A DNA stretch of 64,000 bases from Candidatus Albibeggiatoa sp. nov. NOAA (GTDB lineage: Bacteria; Pseudomonadota; Gammaproteobacteria; Beggiatoales; Beggiatoaceae): positions 248,001 through 312,000 of the forward strand of contig JAOXRS010000066.1 of the NCBI GenBank assembly GCA_025800385.1. Direction: 5' to 3'. Below the pieces are notes generated by a model. It worked only from the letters and a program-made list of their open reading frames with translations, did no database searches and was not told the DNA's origin. The position numbers were made by a program, and so were the translations under genes. Shown in pieces: positions 54,426 to 63,606 of this stretch; within the stretch, counting starts at the first letter, position 1, and each line of letters starts with the position of its first letter.

Positions 54426-56363
54426 ATGTCAGAGGAAAAAGTCTACGACATTCTTCCAGAAGCAGCTGCTAGAGCACACATTTCAGACGAAAAATACAAA
54501 GAAATGTATGACCGTTCTATCAACGACTCTGACAATTTCTGGGCTGAACAAGCGGAGGAGTTCGTTACTTGGTTCAAAAAATGGGATACAGTGCAAGATT
54601 GGGATTACCATGAAGGCAAAATCCGTTGGTTCGACGGCGCGAAAGTTAACGTTTCTTACAACTGCTTAGACCGTCACTTAGAAACTCGCGGTGACCAAGT
54701 TGCGATTATTTGGGAAGGTGATGATCCTAACGATGACAAAAAAATCACTTACAAAGAATTACATGAAGAAGTTAGCCGCTTAGCAAACGTACTTAAAGCA
54801 CGTGGTGTTCAAAAAGGCGACCGCGTATGTCTTTACTTACCTATGATTCCTGAAGCTGCAGCAGCAATGTTAGCGTGTACACGCGTGGGTGCAGTTCACT
54901 CTATCGTATTTGGTGGCTTCTCTCCTGAAGCATTAAGAGATCGTATTGTCGACTCTGATTGTAAAGTTGTTATCACTGCAAACGAAGGTTTACGTGGTGG
55001 TCGTGCTGTTCCGTTAAAAACCAACGTAGATAAAGCAGCAGATGGCACAGGTGTGACTTCAGTGATCGTTGTAAAACGTACTGATGGCGAAGTACCTATG
55101 CAAGACGGTCGTGACGTATGGTATGAAGAAGAAATGGCTAAAGTTTCTGCTGATTGCCCACCAGAAGAAATGGATTCTGAAGACCCATTATTCATTCTTT
55201 ATACGTCTGGTTCTACAGGTAAACCTAAAGGTGTTCAACACAACACAGCAGGTTACTTGTTATACACTGCAATGACGCACAAATACATCTTTGATTACCA
55301 TGATGGTGATATTTACTGGTGCACAGCGGACGTAGGTTGGGTAACAGGTCACTCTTACATCGTTTATGGCCCATTGGCTAACGGTGCAACAACATTGATG
55401 TTTGAAGGTGTACCAACGTATCCAGATGCAAGCCGTTTCTGGAATGTGTGTGAAAAACATAACGTCAACATTTTCTACACAGCACCTACTGCGATCCGTG
55501 CATTAATGGGTCAAGGTGAAGACTTCGTTAACAAGTGTGACTTAAGCGACCTTAGATTATTAGGTTCAGTCGGTGAGCCAATTAACCCAGAAGCTTGGGA
55601 ATGGTACTACCGTGTGGTTGGTAAAGAAAAATGTCCAATCGTGGATACATGGTGGCAAACAGAGACAGGTGGTATCTTAATCGCGCCTCTTCCAGGTGCA
55701 ACTAAGTTAAAACCAGGTTCTGCAACACGTCCATTCTTCGGTGTTGAGCCAGCATTGGTATCTAACGAAGGTGAAGAGTTAGAGGGTGCGACTGAAGGTA
55801 ACTTAATCATGAAACGCCCTTGGCCAAGTCATATGCGTACTGTGTTTGGCGATCACCAACGTTTCATTGACACATACTTAAAAACTTACCCAGGTAACTA
55901 TTTCACAGGCGACGGCGCACGTCGTGACGAAGACGGTTACTACTGGATTACAGGTCGTGTAGATGATGTTATCAACGTATCTGGTCACCGTATGGGTACT
56001 GCAGAAGTTGAAAGCGCGTTAGTATTACATGATGCGGTTGCTGAAGCAGCAGTTGTAGGTTACCCACATGACATTAAAGGTCAAGGTATCTACGCTTACG
56101 TTACATTGATGGCAGGCATTGAACCAACTGAAGACTTACGCAAAGACTTAGTGAAATTAGTGCGTGCGGAAATTGGTCCTATCGCATCTCCAGACGTAAT
56201 CCAATGGTCTCCGGGTTTACCTAAGACACGTTCTGGTAAGATCATGCGTCGTATTTTACGTAAGATCGCAGCGAACGAAGTAGAAGCATTAGGTGATACT
56301 TCAACATTAGCTGATCCTAGCGTAGTTGATGACTTAATTGATAACCGTGCGGTTAAAGGTTAA
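54426..56363 (+). CDS. acs: Acetyl-CoA synthetase (acetate-CoA ligase)
   Basis: 645 residues, full length. It activates acetate through acetyl-AMP to acetyl-CoA. The P-loop-like motif '[11 protein letters not shown]', the signature '[10 protein letters not shown]', and '[14 protein letters not shown]', containing the Lys normally controlled by acetylation, are all present. A consensus AAGGAG lies upstream. Codon choice (CGT, GGT, AAC, GAC) is clearly more biased than in neighbouring genes, which suggests high expression, in line with growth on acetate. Single gene with its own terminator. Confidence 0.98.
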   Translation: MSEEKVYDILPEAAARAHISDEKYKEMYDRSINDSDNFWAEQAEEFVTWFKKWDTVQDWDYHEGKIRWFDGAKVNVSYNCLDRHLETRGDQVAIIWEGDDPNDDKKITYKELHEEVSRLANVLKARGVQKGDRVCLYLPMIPEAAAAMLACTRVGAVHSIVFGGFSPEALRDRIVDSDCKVVITANEGLRGGRAVPLKTNVDKAADGTGVTSVIVVKRTDGEVPMQDGRDVWYEEEMAKVSADCPPEEMDSEDPLFILYTSGSTGKPKGVQHNTAGYLLYTAMTHKYIFDYHDGDIYWCTADVGWVTGHSYIVYGPLANGATTLMFEGVPTYPDASRFWNVCEKHNVNIFYTAPTAIRALMGQGEDFVNKCDLSDLRLLGSVGEPINPEAWEWYYRVVGKEKCPIVDTWWQTETGGILIAPLPGATKLKPGSATRPFFGVEPALVSNEGEELEGATEGNLIMKRPWPSHMRTVFGDHQRFIDTYLKTYPGNYFTGDGARRDEDGYYWITGRVDDVINVSGHRMGTAEVESALVLHDAVAEAAVVGYPHDIKGQGIYAYVTLMAGIEPTEDLRKDLVKLVRAEIGPIASPDVIQWSPGLPKTRSGKIMRRILRKIAANEVEALGDTSTLADPSVVDDLIDNRAVKG

Positions 56364-56375
56364 TCATTGACTTAA

Positions 56376-56417
56376 CATAAGCTGGGTGACATGGACGTTA
56401 CCCAGTTTATGCTTTTA
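56376..56417 (+). terminator. Terminator after acs
   Basis: Left arm 56376-56390 (CATAAGCTGGGTGAC) pairs with right arm 56396-56411 (GTTACCCAGTTTATG-type) and is followed by CTTTT. Confidence 0.7.
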
Positions 56418-56507
56418 AGACTTTTCTAAATCTTCTGATAACCTTTATTCTTTTCCAAACTACATCACGTTAATCTAAACAACCAGCCGTTTTCTTATTT
56501 TTAAAAG

Positions 56508-57449
56508 TTATTCTCGAATATTATTTTGATTAGCTAAAAACCATTGATACGTGTGTTTAAGCCCATCCTCTAAATTGATCTGCGCTTGCCAACCTAGTTG
56601 CGTTAACTTTGATACATCTGATAATTTGCGCGGTGTGCCATCAGGCTTAGACTCATCAAATATCAACTTGCCCTGATAGCCTACAATGTCTTTAATTAAT
56701 TGTGCAAGTTCCCGAATGCTAACTTCTTGGCCTGTACCTATATTCACAATCTCAGGTTGATCGTAATGCTGCATCAAAAACACACAAGCGGTTGCTAAAT
56801 CATCTACATGCAAAAATTCTCTACGTGGTGAACCTGTACCCCAAACCACAACTTCAGGCAATTTTTGTTGTTTCGCATCATGAAATCGTCGAATCAATGC
56901 AGGCAAAACATGGGCATTTTCTAAATGAAAATTATCCCCTTGACCGTATAAATTAGTAGGCATGACGGATATAGCATTAAACCCATATTGTTTGCGATAA
57001 GCTTGACACATTTTGATGCCAGCAATTTTCGCAATCGCGTACCATTCATTTGTTGGTTCAAGTGAGCCTGTCAATAAACATTCTTCTGGCATCGGTTGTG
57101 GTGCAAGTTTAGGATAAATACAAGTAGAACCTAAAAAGGTTAATTTTTTCACGCCAAAACGATACGCTGCATCAATGATGTGATTTTGAATTAATAAATT
57201 ATCTCGAATAAATTCAGCGGGATAAGTATTATTTGCATGAATCCCCCCCACTTTAGCTGCGGCTAAAAACACATATTCAGGTCGCTGCTGAGCAAAAAAC
57301 TCTTCAACATCTGCTTGCCGTGTCAAATCTAATTCAGCACGACGACGTACTAATAGCTGATCGAAATTTTGGGTTTGTAAATAACGTAAAATCGCAGAGC
57401 CAACCAAACCATTATGACCTGCAACATATATTTTGCTGTGTTTATTCAT
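56508..57449 (-). CDS. fcl: GDP-L-fucose synthase
   Basis: 313 residues. It converts GDP-4-keto-6-deoxymannose to GDP-L-fucose (epimerase and NADPH reductase). N-terminal '[13 protein letters not shown]', '[10 protein letters not shown]' (catalytic Ser) and '[10 protein letters not shown]' (Tyr-x3-Lys) are diagnostic. I start at ATG 57449, where the family begins; it overlaps the end of gmd by 8 bases. The pair supplies fucose for capsule, LPS or sheath polysaccharide. Confidence 0.96.
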   Translation of the reverse strand: MNKHSKIYVAGHNGLVGSAILRYLQTQNFDQLLVRRRAELDLTRQADVEEFFAQQRPEYVFLAAAKVGGIHANNTYPAEFIRDNLLIQNHIIDAAYRFGVKKLTFLGSTCIYPKLAPQPMPEECLLTGSLEPTNEWYAIAKIAGIKMCQAYRKQYGFNAISVMPTNLYGQGDNFHLENAHVLPALIRRFHDAKQQKLPEVVVWGTGSPRREFLHVDDLATACVFLMQHYDQPEIVNIGTGQEVSIRELAQLIKDIVGYQGKLIFDESKPDGTPRKLSDVSKLTQLGWQAQINLEDGLKHTYQWFLANQNNIRE

Positions 57450-58527
57450 GATAAGAATAGGTTTTAAAACCGAGTTGTTCGCAGTGATTATCACGTTGTG
57501 CAAGTGCTAAATCTTCTTCCGTCATTTCTTGCACCATGGATTCAAAACTAATTCTGGGTTGCCAGCCTAATTGTTGCTGTGCTTTGCTTGCATCACCCAG
57601 TAATGTTTCGACTTCTGTTGGACGAAAATAACGCGCATCGACGGAAACAATACAACGTCCATCATTAGTATAGCCTTTTTCATCAACACCTTGACCACGC
57701 CAATCTATTTGTATCCCAACATGTTTAGCGGCTAACTCTACAAACTCCCGCACGGAATGTTGTTGACCTGTGGCAATTACATAATCATCAGGCTGATCTT
57801 GTTGCAGCATAAGCCATTGCATTTCCACATAATCTTTGGCATGACCCCAATCACGTTTTGCATCTAAATTACCCAAATACAAACAGTCTTGTATGCCTAA
57901 TTTGATGCGAGCCAATGCCCGTGTGATTTTCCGCGTCACAAACGTTTCGCCTCGAATTGGGGACTCATGATTAAATAAAATCCCATTGCAGGCAAACATA
58001 TTATAGGCTTCTCGATAATTGATACAAATCCAATACGCATACAATTTTGCCACTGCATAGGGAGAGCGCGGATAAAATGGCGTGGTTTCAGTTTGGGGGA
58101 CTTCTTGCACTTTGCCATACAATTCAGAGGTAGAGGCTTGATAAAACTTGGTCTTTTGCTCTAAGCCTAAAATCCGAATCGCTTCTAATAAACGTAATGT
58201 ACCTAATGCATCGGTATTGGCTGTATATTCAGGTGATTCAAATGATACTGCGACATGACTTTGTGCGGCAAGATTATAAATTTCATCGGGTTGCACTTGT
58301 TGAATAATGCGAATTAAATTAGAGGAATCGGTTAAATCACCATAATGTAAAATAAAGTGTCGATTTTTAACATGTGGGTCTTGATACAAATGATCGATAC
58401 GGTCGGTATTAAATGAAGAACTACGGCGTTTAATACCGTGCACTTCATACCCTTTTTTCAATAAGAACTCCGCTAAGTAAGCTCCATCTTGTCCCGTCAC
58501 ACCAGTAATGAGTGCACGTTTATTCAA
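57442..58527 (-). CDS. gmd: GDP-mannose 4,6-dehydratase
   Basis: 361 residues. '[19 protein letters not shown]' is the NADP-binding start, '[15 protein letters not shown]' the catalytic region and '[12 protein letters not shown]' the Tyr-x3-Lys motif; '[16 protein letters not shown]' is typical of Gmd. It makes GDP-4-keto-6-deoxymannose for fcl. First gene of the gmd-fcl operon, divergent from the chemoreceptor. Confidence 0.97.
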   Translation of the reverse strand: MNKRALITGVTGQDGAYLAEFLLKKGYEVHGIKRRSSSFNTDRIDHLYQDPHVKNRHFILHYGDLTDSSNLIRIIQQVQPDEIYNLAAQSHVAVSFESPEYTANTDALGTLRLLEAIRILGLEQKTKFYQASTSELYGKVQEVPQTETTPFYPRSPYAVAKLYAYWICINYREAYNMFACNGILFNHESPIRGETFVTRKITRALARIKLGIQDCLYLGNLDAKRDWGHAKDYVEMQWLMLQQDQPDDYVIATGQQHSVREFVELAAKHVGIQIDWRGQGVDEKGYTNDGRCIVSVDARYFRPTEVETLLGDASKAQQQLGWQPRISFESMVQEMTEEDLALAQRDNHCEQLGFKTYSYHE

Positions 58528-58621
58528 ATCATATACTCCTCAGAATTTGCGCATTTTTATGCAGTTAAAAGCGATTTCATTTAAATGTATCTTTTCACCA
58601 ATATTTTGGCTTTCATCACAA

Positions 58622-58630
58622 TGTTATAAT
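58622..58630 (+). promoter_or_regulatory. Extended -10 promoter of the chemoreceptor gene
   Basis: TGTTATAAT (58622-58630) is a perfect extended -10 (TGn-TATAAT). No good -35 lies upstream, as is common for this class. The leader would be about 48 bases. Confidence 0.45.
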
Positions 58631-58684
58631 ATAAATGTGTTACTTTTTATTAAGACAGATTTTAACGCGCTGGATATAAAATTT

Positions 58685-61087
58685 ATGCTTACCCTGTTTG
58701 CAAATTATAAGATAAAACAAAAACTTTTACTATTTAGTATTGCACTCACTGTCTTATTAATTGTGTCCTTATCTCTCATTATTGGCTATGAAACGAATAA
58801 AACGGTTAAATCACATATTTCCATATTAGCCAAAGAAAATGCCTATCATTATGCCCATATAGTGAAAGATTCTTTTGAAATTGCACTGAATAAAGCCCAA
58901 ACCCTCGCTAATATTTTTGCAACCAATTTAAACGATGAAACCTGTAATCTAACACGCCCCCAAATTAACCGAATTTTGAAACATAATTTAAGTGTAGAAC
59001 CCAATTTTCTGGGTATGGGTTTATTGTTTGAACAGAATAGTTTTGATGGGAAAGATGCAGAATTTAAAAATCAACTAGGCTCAGATGAGTCAGGGCGGTT
59101 TATGCCTTATTGGTCGAGAAATACAGCAGGCGACATACAGCTCTCACTGAATCACGGTTACACACAAAAAGCATGGTATCAAAAAACTAAACAAACCCAA
59201 AAACCTGTATTTATCCCGCCTTATTATCGTGAAATTGGTCAAACAAAAAAACTAATTGTCACCATTACCATGCCTATTTTTAATAAACAAAAACAATATA
59301 AAGGCCTGCTCAATATTGATTTATTATTCAAAGATTTACAGTCTGATATTGCAAACGCACAAATGCAACAATATCAAGATGCTTATATGACTTTATATTC
59401 GACTCAAGGTATGGTGATTAGCAGCCAAAATACAAACTATATTGGATTGCCAATTGCAGAAACCACGCATAATCAAGCACTAATCAACTATGTTCTGCTT
59501 GGTAAAACATTTTCCTTAAAACGTTATTCTCGCACTTTAGATGCTGAAATCATGACCTATGGTGTCCCAATTAAAATCAATGAAAACATGTCACCTTGGA
59601 TGGTCACTGCTAATATTCCTATGAACGTGCTCAATGATAATATACAGAGCTTGAGCATTTGGATTGCAAGTACAGGGTTTGTGGCGATTATCATTGCTAT
59701 TTTGCTCATTTACTGGTTTTCGAATCATTTAACACGCTCAATTTCAGATTTAATCATTGTATCCAATGCCTTAGCCAAAGGAAAATTAGAACAAACCATC
59801 GAAATTCAACAACAAGACGAAGTCGCGCAAGTCTCTAATGCTACCCATCAATTTATTCAGCAATTTGAACAATTATTACAAGAAATAGAAACTGTCAGCC
59901 AAGCCGCAAATCAAGGCGATTTTCAACAACGTATCGCACTGGAAAATAAGCAAGGCTTTTTCTTACAGCTTGCTAATACCGTCAATCAAACTTTAGACAA
60001 CCATTTAAGTTTAATCAAAGAACTTCAAGCTACATTTACCACCCTAGCTCAAGGTGATTTAACCCAACGTATTCAGCAGGATTATGCAGGTTCGTTAGGA
60101 CAACTTAAACAAAATGTTAACGGCACAATTAGTAAACTCGATGACATTGTGTATTTGATTCAAATTTCAACTCATGTTGTGCTGCAAACAATTGAGGAAA
60201 TTAATCGCGGTAATACCAATTTAAATCAACGCACTGAAGAGCAAGCAGCGGCATTACAACAGGCGGCGGCCAGTATGGAACAAATGACGGCGATGCTGCA
60301 ACATAATACTGATAATGCAAGTCAGGCTAAATCTCTTGTTGTTGAAGCAAAATCTCAAGCAGAGCAAGGTCAATCTATCGTAAAAATTGCGGTTGACTTC
60401 ATGCAAGAGGTGAATAATAGCAGCAAAAAGATGGCGCAGATTATCAGTACGATTGATGAAATTGCCTTTCAAACTAATTTACTGGCTTTAAATGCGGCCG
60501 TTGAAGCAGCGCGGGCAGGCGATCAAGGTCGTGGCTTTAGTGTGGTTGCCAGTGAAGTGAGAAGTCTGGCTCAACGAACAGCAGGCTCTGCGAAAGAGAT
60601 TAAAGAATTGATTGAAAACAGCATTACCCATGTTAGTGAGGGCACGGAGTTGGTGAATCAATCAGGTCATACGTTAGAATCTGTCATGACTTCCGTGTTA
60701 AAAATGAGTGAAATTATTTTAGATATTGCTAATGCAACTCAAGAGCAAGCTGAAGGCATTAATCAAGTCAATCATGCTGTGGCACAAATGGAAGACATGA
60801 CGCAACAAAATTCAGCTTTAGTTGAACAAGTCACCGCTTCCAGTGAATCATTGCAGGAACAGTTACAACAATTACAAACGTCGATTAACTTTTTCTCAAC
60901 CAAAACAACACAAGCCAGTATATTGTCTGAAAGTGCTAAAAATGTAGACGAAACTGAAGTAACAGAAAAGGATGAAAAACTAAAAATAGCCAAACCTAAA
61001 CAAGTTGCAGCTAAACCATCGATAAAATCCATAACTAAAAATGTGTTGGATGAAAATCCTGATGATAAGGAATGGGAAGAGTTTTAA
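58685..61087 (+). CDS. Methyl-accepting chemotaxis protein with dCache sensor and CheR-tether pentapeptide
   Basis: About 800 residues. Membrane helix 1 (about 14-36), a periplasmic dCache sensor (about 37-320, with 'PYWSRNTAGDIQLS' and 'KAWYQKTKQTQKPVF'), helix 2 (about 324-346) and HAMP, followed by at least two further HAMP-like units ('NQGDFQQRI', 'LAQGDLTQRI'). The signalling tip 'EIAFQTNLLALNAAVEAARA' lies near 590-612. The last five residues, EWEEF, resemble the CheR/CheB docking pentapeptide. The frame is open upstream to 58508, but the membrane protein clearly starts at MLTLFANYK (58685). Probably senses amino acids or organic acids, by dCache analogy. Confidence 0.93.
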   Translation: MLTLFANYKIKQKLLLFSIALTVLLIVSLSLIIGYETNKTVKSHISILAKENAYHYAHIVKDSFEIALNKAQTLANIFATNLNDETCNLTRPQINRILKHNLSVEPNFLGMGLLFEQNSFDGKDAEFKNQLGSDESGRFMPYWSRNTAGDIQLSLNHGYTQKAWYQKTKQTQKPVFIPPYYREIGQTKKLIVTITMPIFNKQKQYKGLLNIDLLFKDLQSDIANAQMQQYQDAYMTLYSTQGMVISSQNTNYIGLPIAETTHNQALINYVLLGKTFSLKRYSRTLDAEIMTYGVPIKINENMSPWMVTANIPMNVLNDNIQSLSIWIASTGFVAIIIAILLIYWFSNHLTRSISDLIIVSNALAKGKLEQTIEIQQQDEVAQVSNATHQFIQQFEQLLQEIETVSQAANQGDFQQRIALENKQGFFLQLANTVNQTLDNHLSLIKELQATFTTLAQGDLTQRIQQDYAGSLGQLKQNVNGTISKLDDIVYLIQISTHVVLQTIEEINRGNTNLNQRTEEQAAALQQAAASMEQMTAMLQHNTDNASQAKSLVVEAKSQAEQGQSIVKIAVDFMQEVNNSSKKMAQIISTIDEIAFQTNLLALNAAVEAARAGDQGRGFSVVASEVRSLAQRTAGSAKEIKELIENSITHVSEGTELVNQSGHTLESVMTSVLKMSEIILDIANATQEQAEGINQVNHAVAQMEDMTQQNSALVEQVTASSESLQEQLQQLQTSINFFSTKTTQASILSESAKNVDETEVTEKDEKLKIAKPKQVAAKPSIKSITKNVLDENPDDKEWEEF

Positions 61088-61100
61088 AAATATATGTAAA

Positions 61101-61141
61101 AAACTGGCCGTTTTGTATGTTCTACAATACACAGCCAGTTT
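61101..61141. terminator. Bidirectional terminator between chemoreceptor gene and rsxE
   Basis: AAACTGGC (61101-61108) and GCCAGTTT (61134-61141) form a perfect outer stem, with an inner TTGTAT/ATACA stem; A/T tracts flank it on both sides. It lies between convergent genes. Confidence 0.75.
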
Positions 61142-61148
61142 CTCAATA

Positions 61149-61835
61149 TTAAGGTGTGGCTAAATTATCTGCTTCTTGCTTTAATACAAATTGTGGTTTT
61201 TTCTCTGAAACGCTTCTATCAATCCAGTTTTTCAATGCAACTAAAAGCCCTAAACCAAAGAAAGCCCCCGGTGATAAAATCGCTAATAAAAAGCCGCGAT
61301 AATTTTCAAATACTTGGACTTCCATCCATTTTGCACCTTCACCAAACATCAGCTCAACTTGTGAGAATAATGTACCGTAACCTAATAATTCACGGAAGCC
61401 ACCTAAGGCAACTAACACCAATGTAAAGCCTAGTCCCATCATTAAGCCATCGACAAACGCTCGGTCAACGGAGTTTTTGGAGGCAAATGCTTCAGCCCGA
61501 CCAATCACGGCACAATTCGTTACAATCAGTGGAATAAAAATCCCTAATACTAAATACAGATCATAATAAAACGCTTTGATAAGCATTTCGATGGCGGTAA
61601 CAAATGAAGCGATAATCAGTACATAAATCGGCAGCCTCACTTCATTCGGTACAACATTTCGAATTAACGATACGGTGACATTAGAAGAAATCAAAATTAA
61701 AGTGGTTGCAATGCCTAAACCAAGGCCATTGACTAATGTACCTGTGACGGCTAATAAAGGGCATAAACCTAAAAGCTGTACTAAGCCTGCATTATTCTTC
61801 CATAGCCCTTCATAAATAATTGTTTGGTAAGACAT
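61149..61835 (-). CDS. rsxE: Electron transport complex (RNF/RSX) membrane subunit E
   Basis: 228 residues with about six membrane helices. 'NNAGLVQLLGLCPLLAVT' at the start and 'NCAVIGRAEAFASKN' in the middle are typical of RnfE/RsxE, one of the iron-sulfur-carrying membrane subunits of the RNF ferredoxin:NAD complex. In most genomes it is the last gene of rsxABCDGE; here the upstream neighbour is a DUF262 protein, so it is separated from the rest of the operon. AGAGG precedes the ATG. Confidence 0.94.
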   Translation of the reverse strand: MSYQTIIYEGLWKNNAGLVQLLGLCPLLAVTGTLVNGLGLGIATTLILISSNVTVSLIRNVVPNEVRLPIYVLIIASFVTAIEMLIKAFYYDLYLVLGIFIPLIVTNCAVIGRAEAFASKNSVDRAFVDGLMMGLGFTLVLVALGGFRELLGYGTLFSQVELMFGEGAKWMEVQVFENYRGFLLAILSPGAFFGLGLLVALKNWIDRSVSEKKPQFVLKQEADNLATP

Positions 61836-61852
61836 GTAAACCTCTAAAAATC

Positions 61853-62338
61853 CTAATAACTTTGCTTAAATACTTCGCCTAAAAACTCGATGTCACTGTC
61901 CCAACGAATAGTATCAATATGACATGACTTTTCCTTGAGTTGTTGTTCGATAAAGTTGGGCATATTCTCTATATTAACACCTTCCAGACCTTCAATAAAT
62001 TGGCCTTTTATTAGGGTTATAGCATTTTGATCTGGCATATGTGTTAAGCGGCCGAATAAAGAAAAAATAGTGAGAACACGTTGTACCCCTTCGATTAATT
62101 CCCACTGATGTTGGCTATTCTCAACCACAAAGATGGGGCGAGTTGGAAAGCCTAATAGAAGATGTTCAATAAAACAGGTTTGTTCGACAATACTCCATGA
62201 CATACAATCTTGATATTCTTTTGGAATAATAAAATGTTTGGCATCATATAAATCAATTAACCGCCCAAAAGTCATATCAAAACTATTTACATGTAAACGG
62301 GCTTGTTTTTCCCGAATCTCATACTCCAAAGCATCCAT
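61853..62338 (-). CDS. Short DUF262 (GmrSD/ParB-like N-terminal) protein, degenerate motif
   Basis: 161 residues. 'FIIPKEYQDCMSWSIVEQ' and 'FPTRPIFVVE' match the start of DUF262 domains. The signature DGQQR, thought to be catalytic in the ParB/GmrS fold, reads EGVQR (83-87). The protein ends where full-length DUF262 proteins go on to their C-terminal nuclease part, so it is a lone or cut-down domain. It may be inactive or regulatory. It lies 17 bases upstream of rsxE on the same strand. Confidence 0.7.
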   Translation of the reverse strand: MDALEYEIREKQARLHVNSFDMTFGRLIDLYDAKHFIIPKEYQDCMSWSIVEQTCFIEHLLLGFPTRPIFVVENSQHQWELIEGVQRVLTIFSLFGRLTHMPDQNAITLIKGQFIEGLEGVNIENMPNFIEQQLKEKSCHIDTIRWDSDIEFLGEVFKQSY

Positions 62339-62441
62339 AGCCTTATCCTACCTGAAGGCATGTAGAAAAAAGAAATGGGTAACCCAAATTAAAGCGATAA
62401 ATAGATTGCATTCATGCCTCCTTTAGCGTTACCCAATTATT

Positions 62442-63398
62442 TTAGTTCTTCATTAAATCCATTTCTTGATACACTTTTTTGGCAGCAGGATGCAATGGCG
62501 CACTCAAGCCTTCCAATAAGCTTTCTTTTGTAATTGTTTTGTAAGCAGGGTGTAGGCGTTTAAAATTCTCAAACTCATTTAAGATAGTGCGTAACACTAA
62601 TTCAACCGTTTCATCCTTGGTATTTTTTTTCGTGACCAATACCGCTTTAACCCCCACGCTGTGCACATCTTCATTCACATTTTTGTAAATGCCTGCGGGA
62701 ATAATACCTTTTGCGAAATATGGGTATTTTTGGATCATAGAATCTGCTGCTGCACCATCAATTGGGATGAGCTGAATATCTACTGAGTTTGCTGCATCTT
62801 GAATATTCGAAGTTGGATGGCCAACCATATAAAAGTAACCGTCGATTTTTTTGTCACGTAATGCAGTCGGGCATTCTTGCGCTTTTAATACACCTGCTAA
62901 TGCCAAATCATCACGACTCATATCAGATTCTGCAAGCAAAATATCTGCTGTTGCTTCGTTACCACTACCGGGGTTACCTAAATTAATTTTTTTACCTTCA
63001 ATGTTTTCCAAGGTATTAATACCTGACGCTTTAGATACGACTAAGGCCAGTAACTCAGGATAAATCGCCATCACAGAACGTATATCTGTATAAGGTTTTT
63101 TATCAAATTTACCAGCACCATTATACGCTTGGTAAACTACATCGCTTTGTGCAATACCGAAGTCTAATTCGCCATTTTTGATGGTATTGATGTTGTAAAC
63201 TGAACCGCCTGTTGATTCAACACTACAATGCATTTTGGTTTCAGATTTGTGTTTATTAACCAAGCGGCATATTGCACCACCTGTAGGATAATAAGTCCCT
63301 GTTACCCCACCTGTACCAATGCTGAAAAAATTAATTGCATGGGTATTGAATGAAAGGCCTAAAGCCAGTAAACCTGTAGCCAATTTTGTTTTTAACAT
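62442..63398 (-). CDS. TAXI-family TRAP transporter substrate-binding protein
   Basis: 318 residues. A signal peptide ends 'SFNTHA'. 'FFSIGTGGVTGTYYPTGGAI' is the TAXI family start; 'VESTGGSVYNINTIKNGELD' and 'NLGNPGSGNEATA' are its ligand-pocket loops. It would bind an organic acid in the periplasm for a TRAP transporter. The permease genes are not adjacent, so it is an orphan binding protein. I start at ATG 63398, with AAAGGAG upstream, rather than the earlier in-frame codon. Confidence 0.92.
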   Translation of the reverse strand: MLKTKLATGLLALGLSFNTHAINFFSIGTGGVTGTYYPTGGAICRLVNKHKSETKMHCSVESTGGSVYNINTIKNGELDFGIAQSDVVYQAYNGAGKFDKKPYTDIRSVMAIYPELLALVVSKASGINTLENIEGKKINLGNPGSGNEATADILLAESDMSRDDLALAGVLKAQECPTALRDKKIDGYFYMVGHPTSNIQDAANSVDIQLIPIDGAAADSMIQKYPYFAKGIIPAGIYKNVNEDVHSVGVKAVLVTKKNTKDETVELVLRTILNEFENFKRLHPAYKTITKESLLEGLSAPLHPAAKKVYQEMDLMKN

Positions 63399-63561
63399 AG
63401 TAACTCCTTTGGATGTTTTAGCACGATCATTATTAAACAATGCCTCATGATTCGCAATAACAATGATAGTTTAAAATAGTAGATATAGGAAAGTTGAGAT
63501 TTTATTTATGCTTTTTTAGAAAGCTGGATAGGCTAGTAGGAAGGGGGGATACTGTTTGACA

Positions 63562-63595
63562 TAGGAGCACAACTATTATGTAAGCTGTACTCCTA
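63562..63595 (-). terminator. Hairpin after the C25-type protease gene
   Basis: On the minus strand TAGGAGTACA pairs with TGTGCTCCTA (one G-U) 12 bases after the stop. There is no T-run; it may be a 3'-end structure or weak terminator. Confidence 0.4.
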
Positions 63596-63606
63596 AGCAA
63601 ATAATA

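Noticed and set aside
58508..58684. Longer chemoreceptor start at 58508
   Set aside because: The extra 59 residues overlap the divergent gmd start and the extended -10 promoter, and they would put extra hydrophobic sequence before the first membrane helix.
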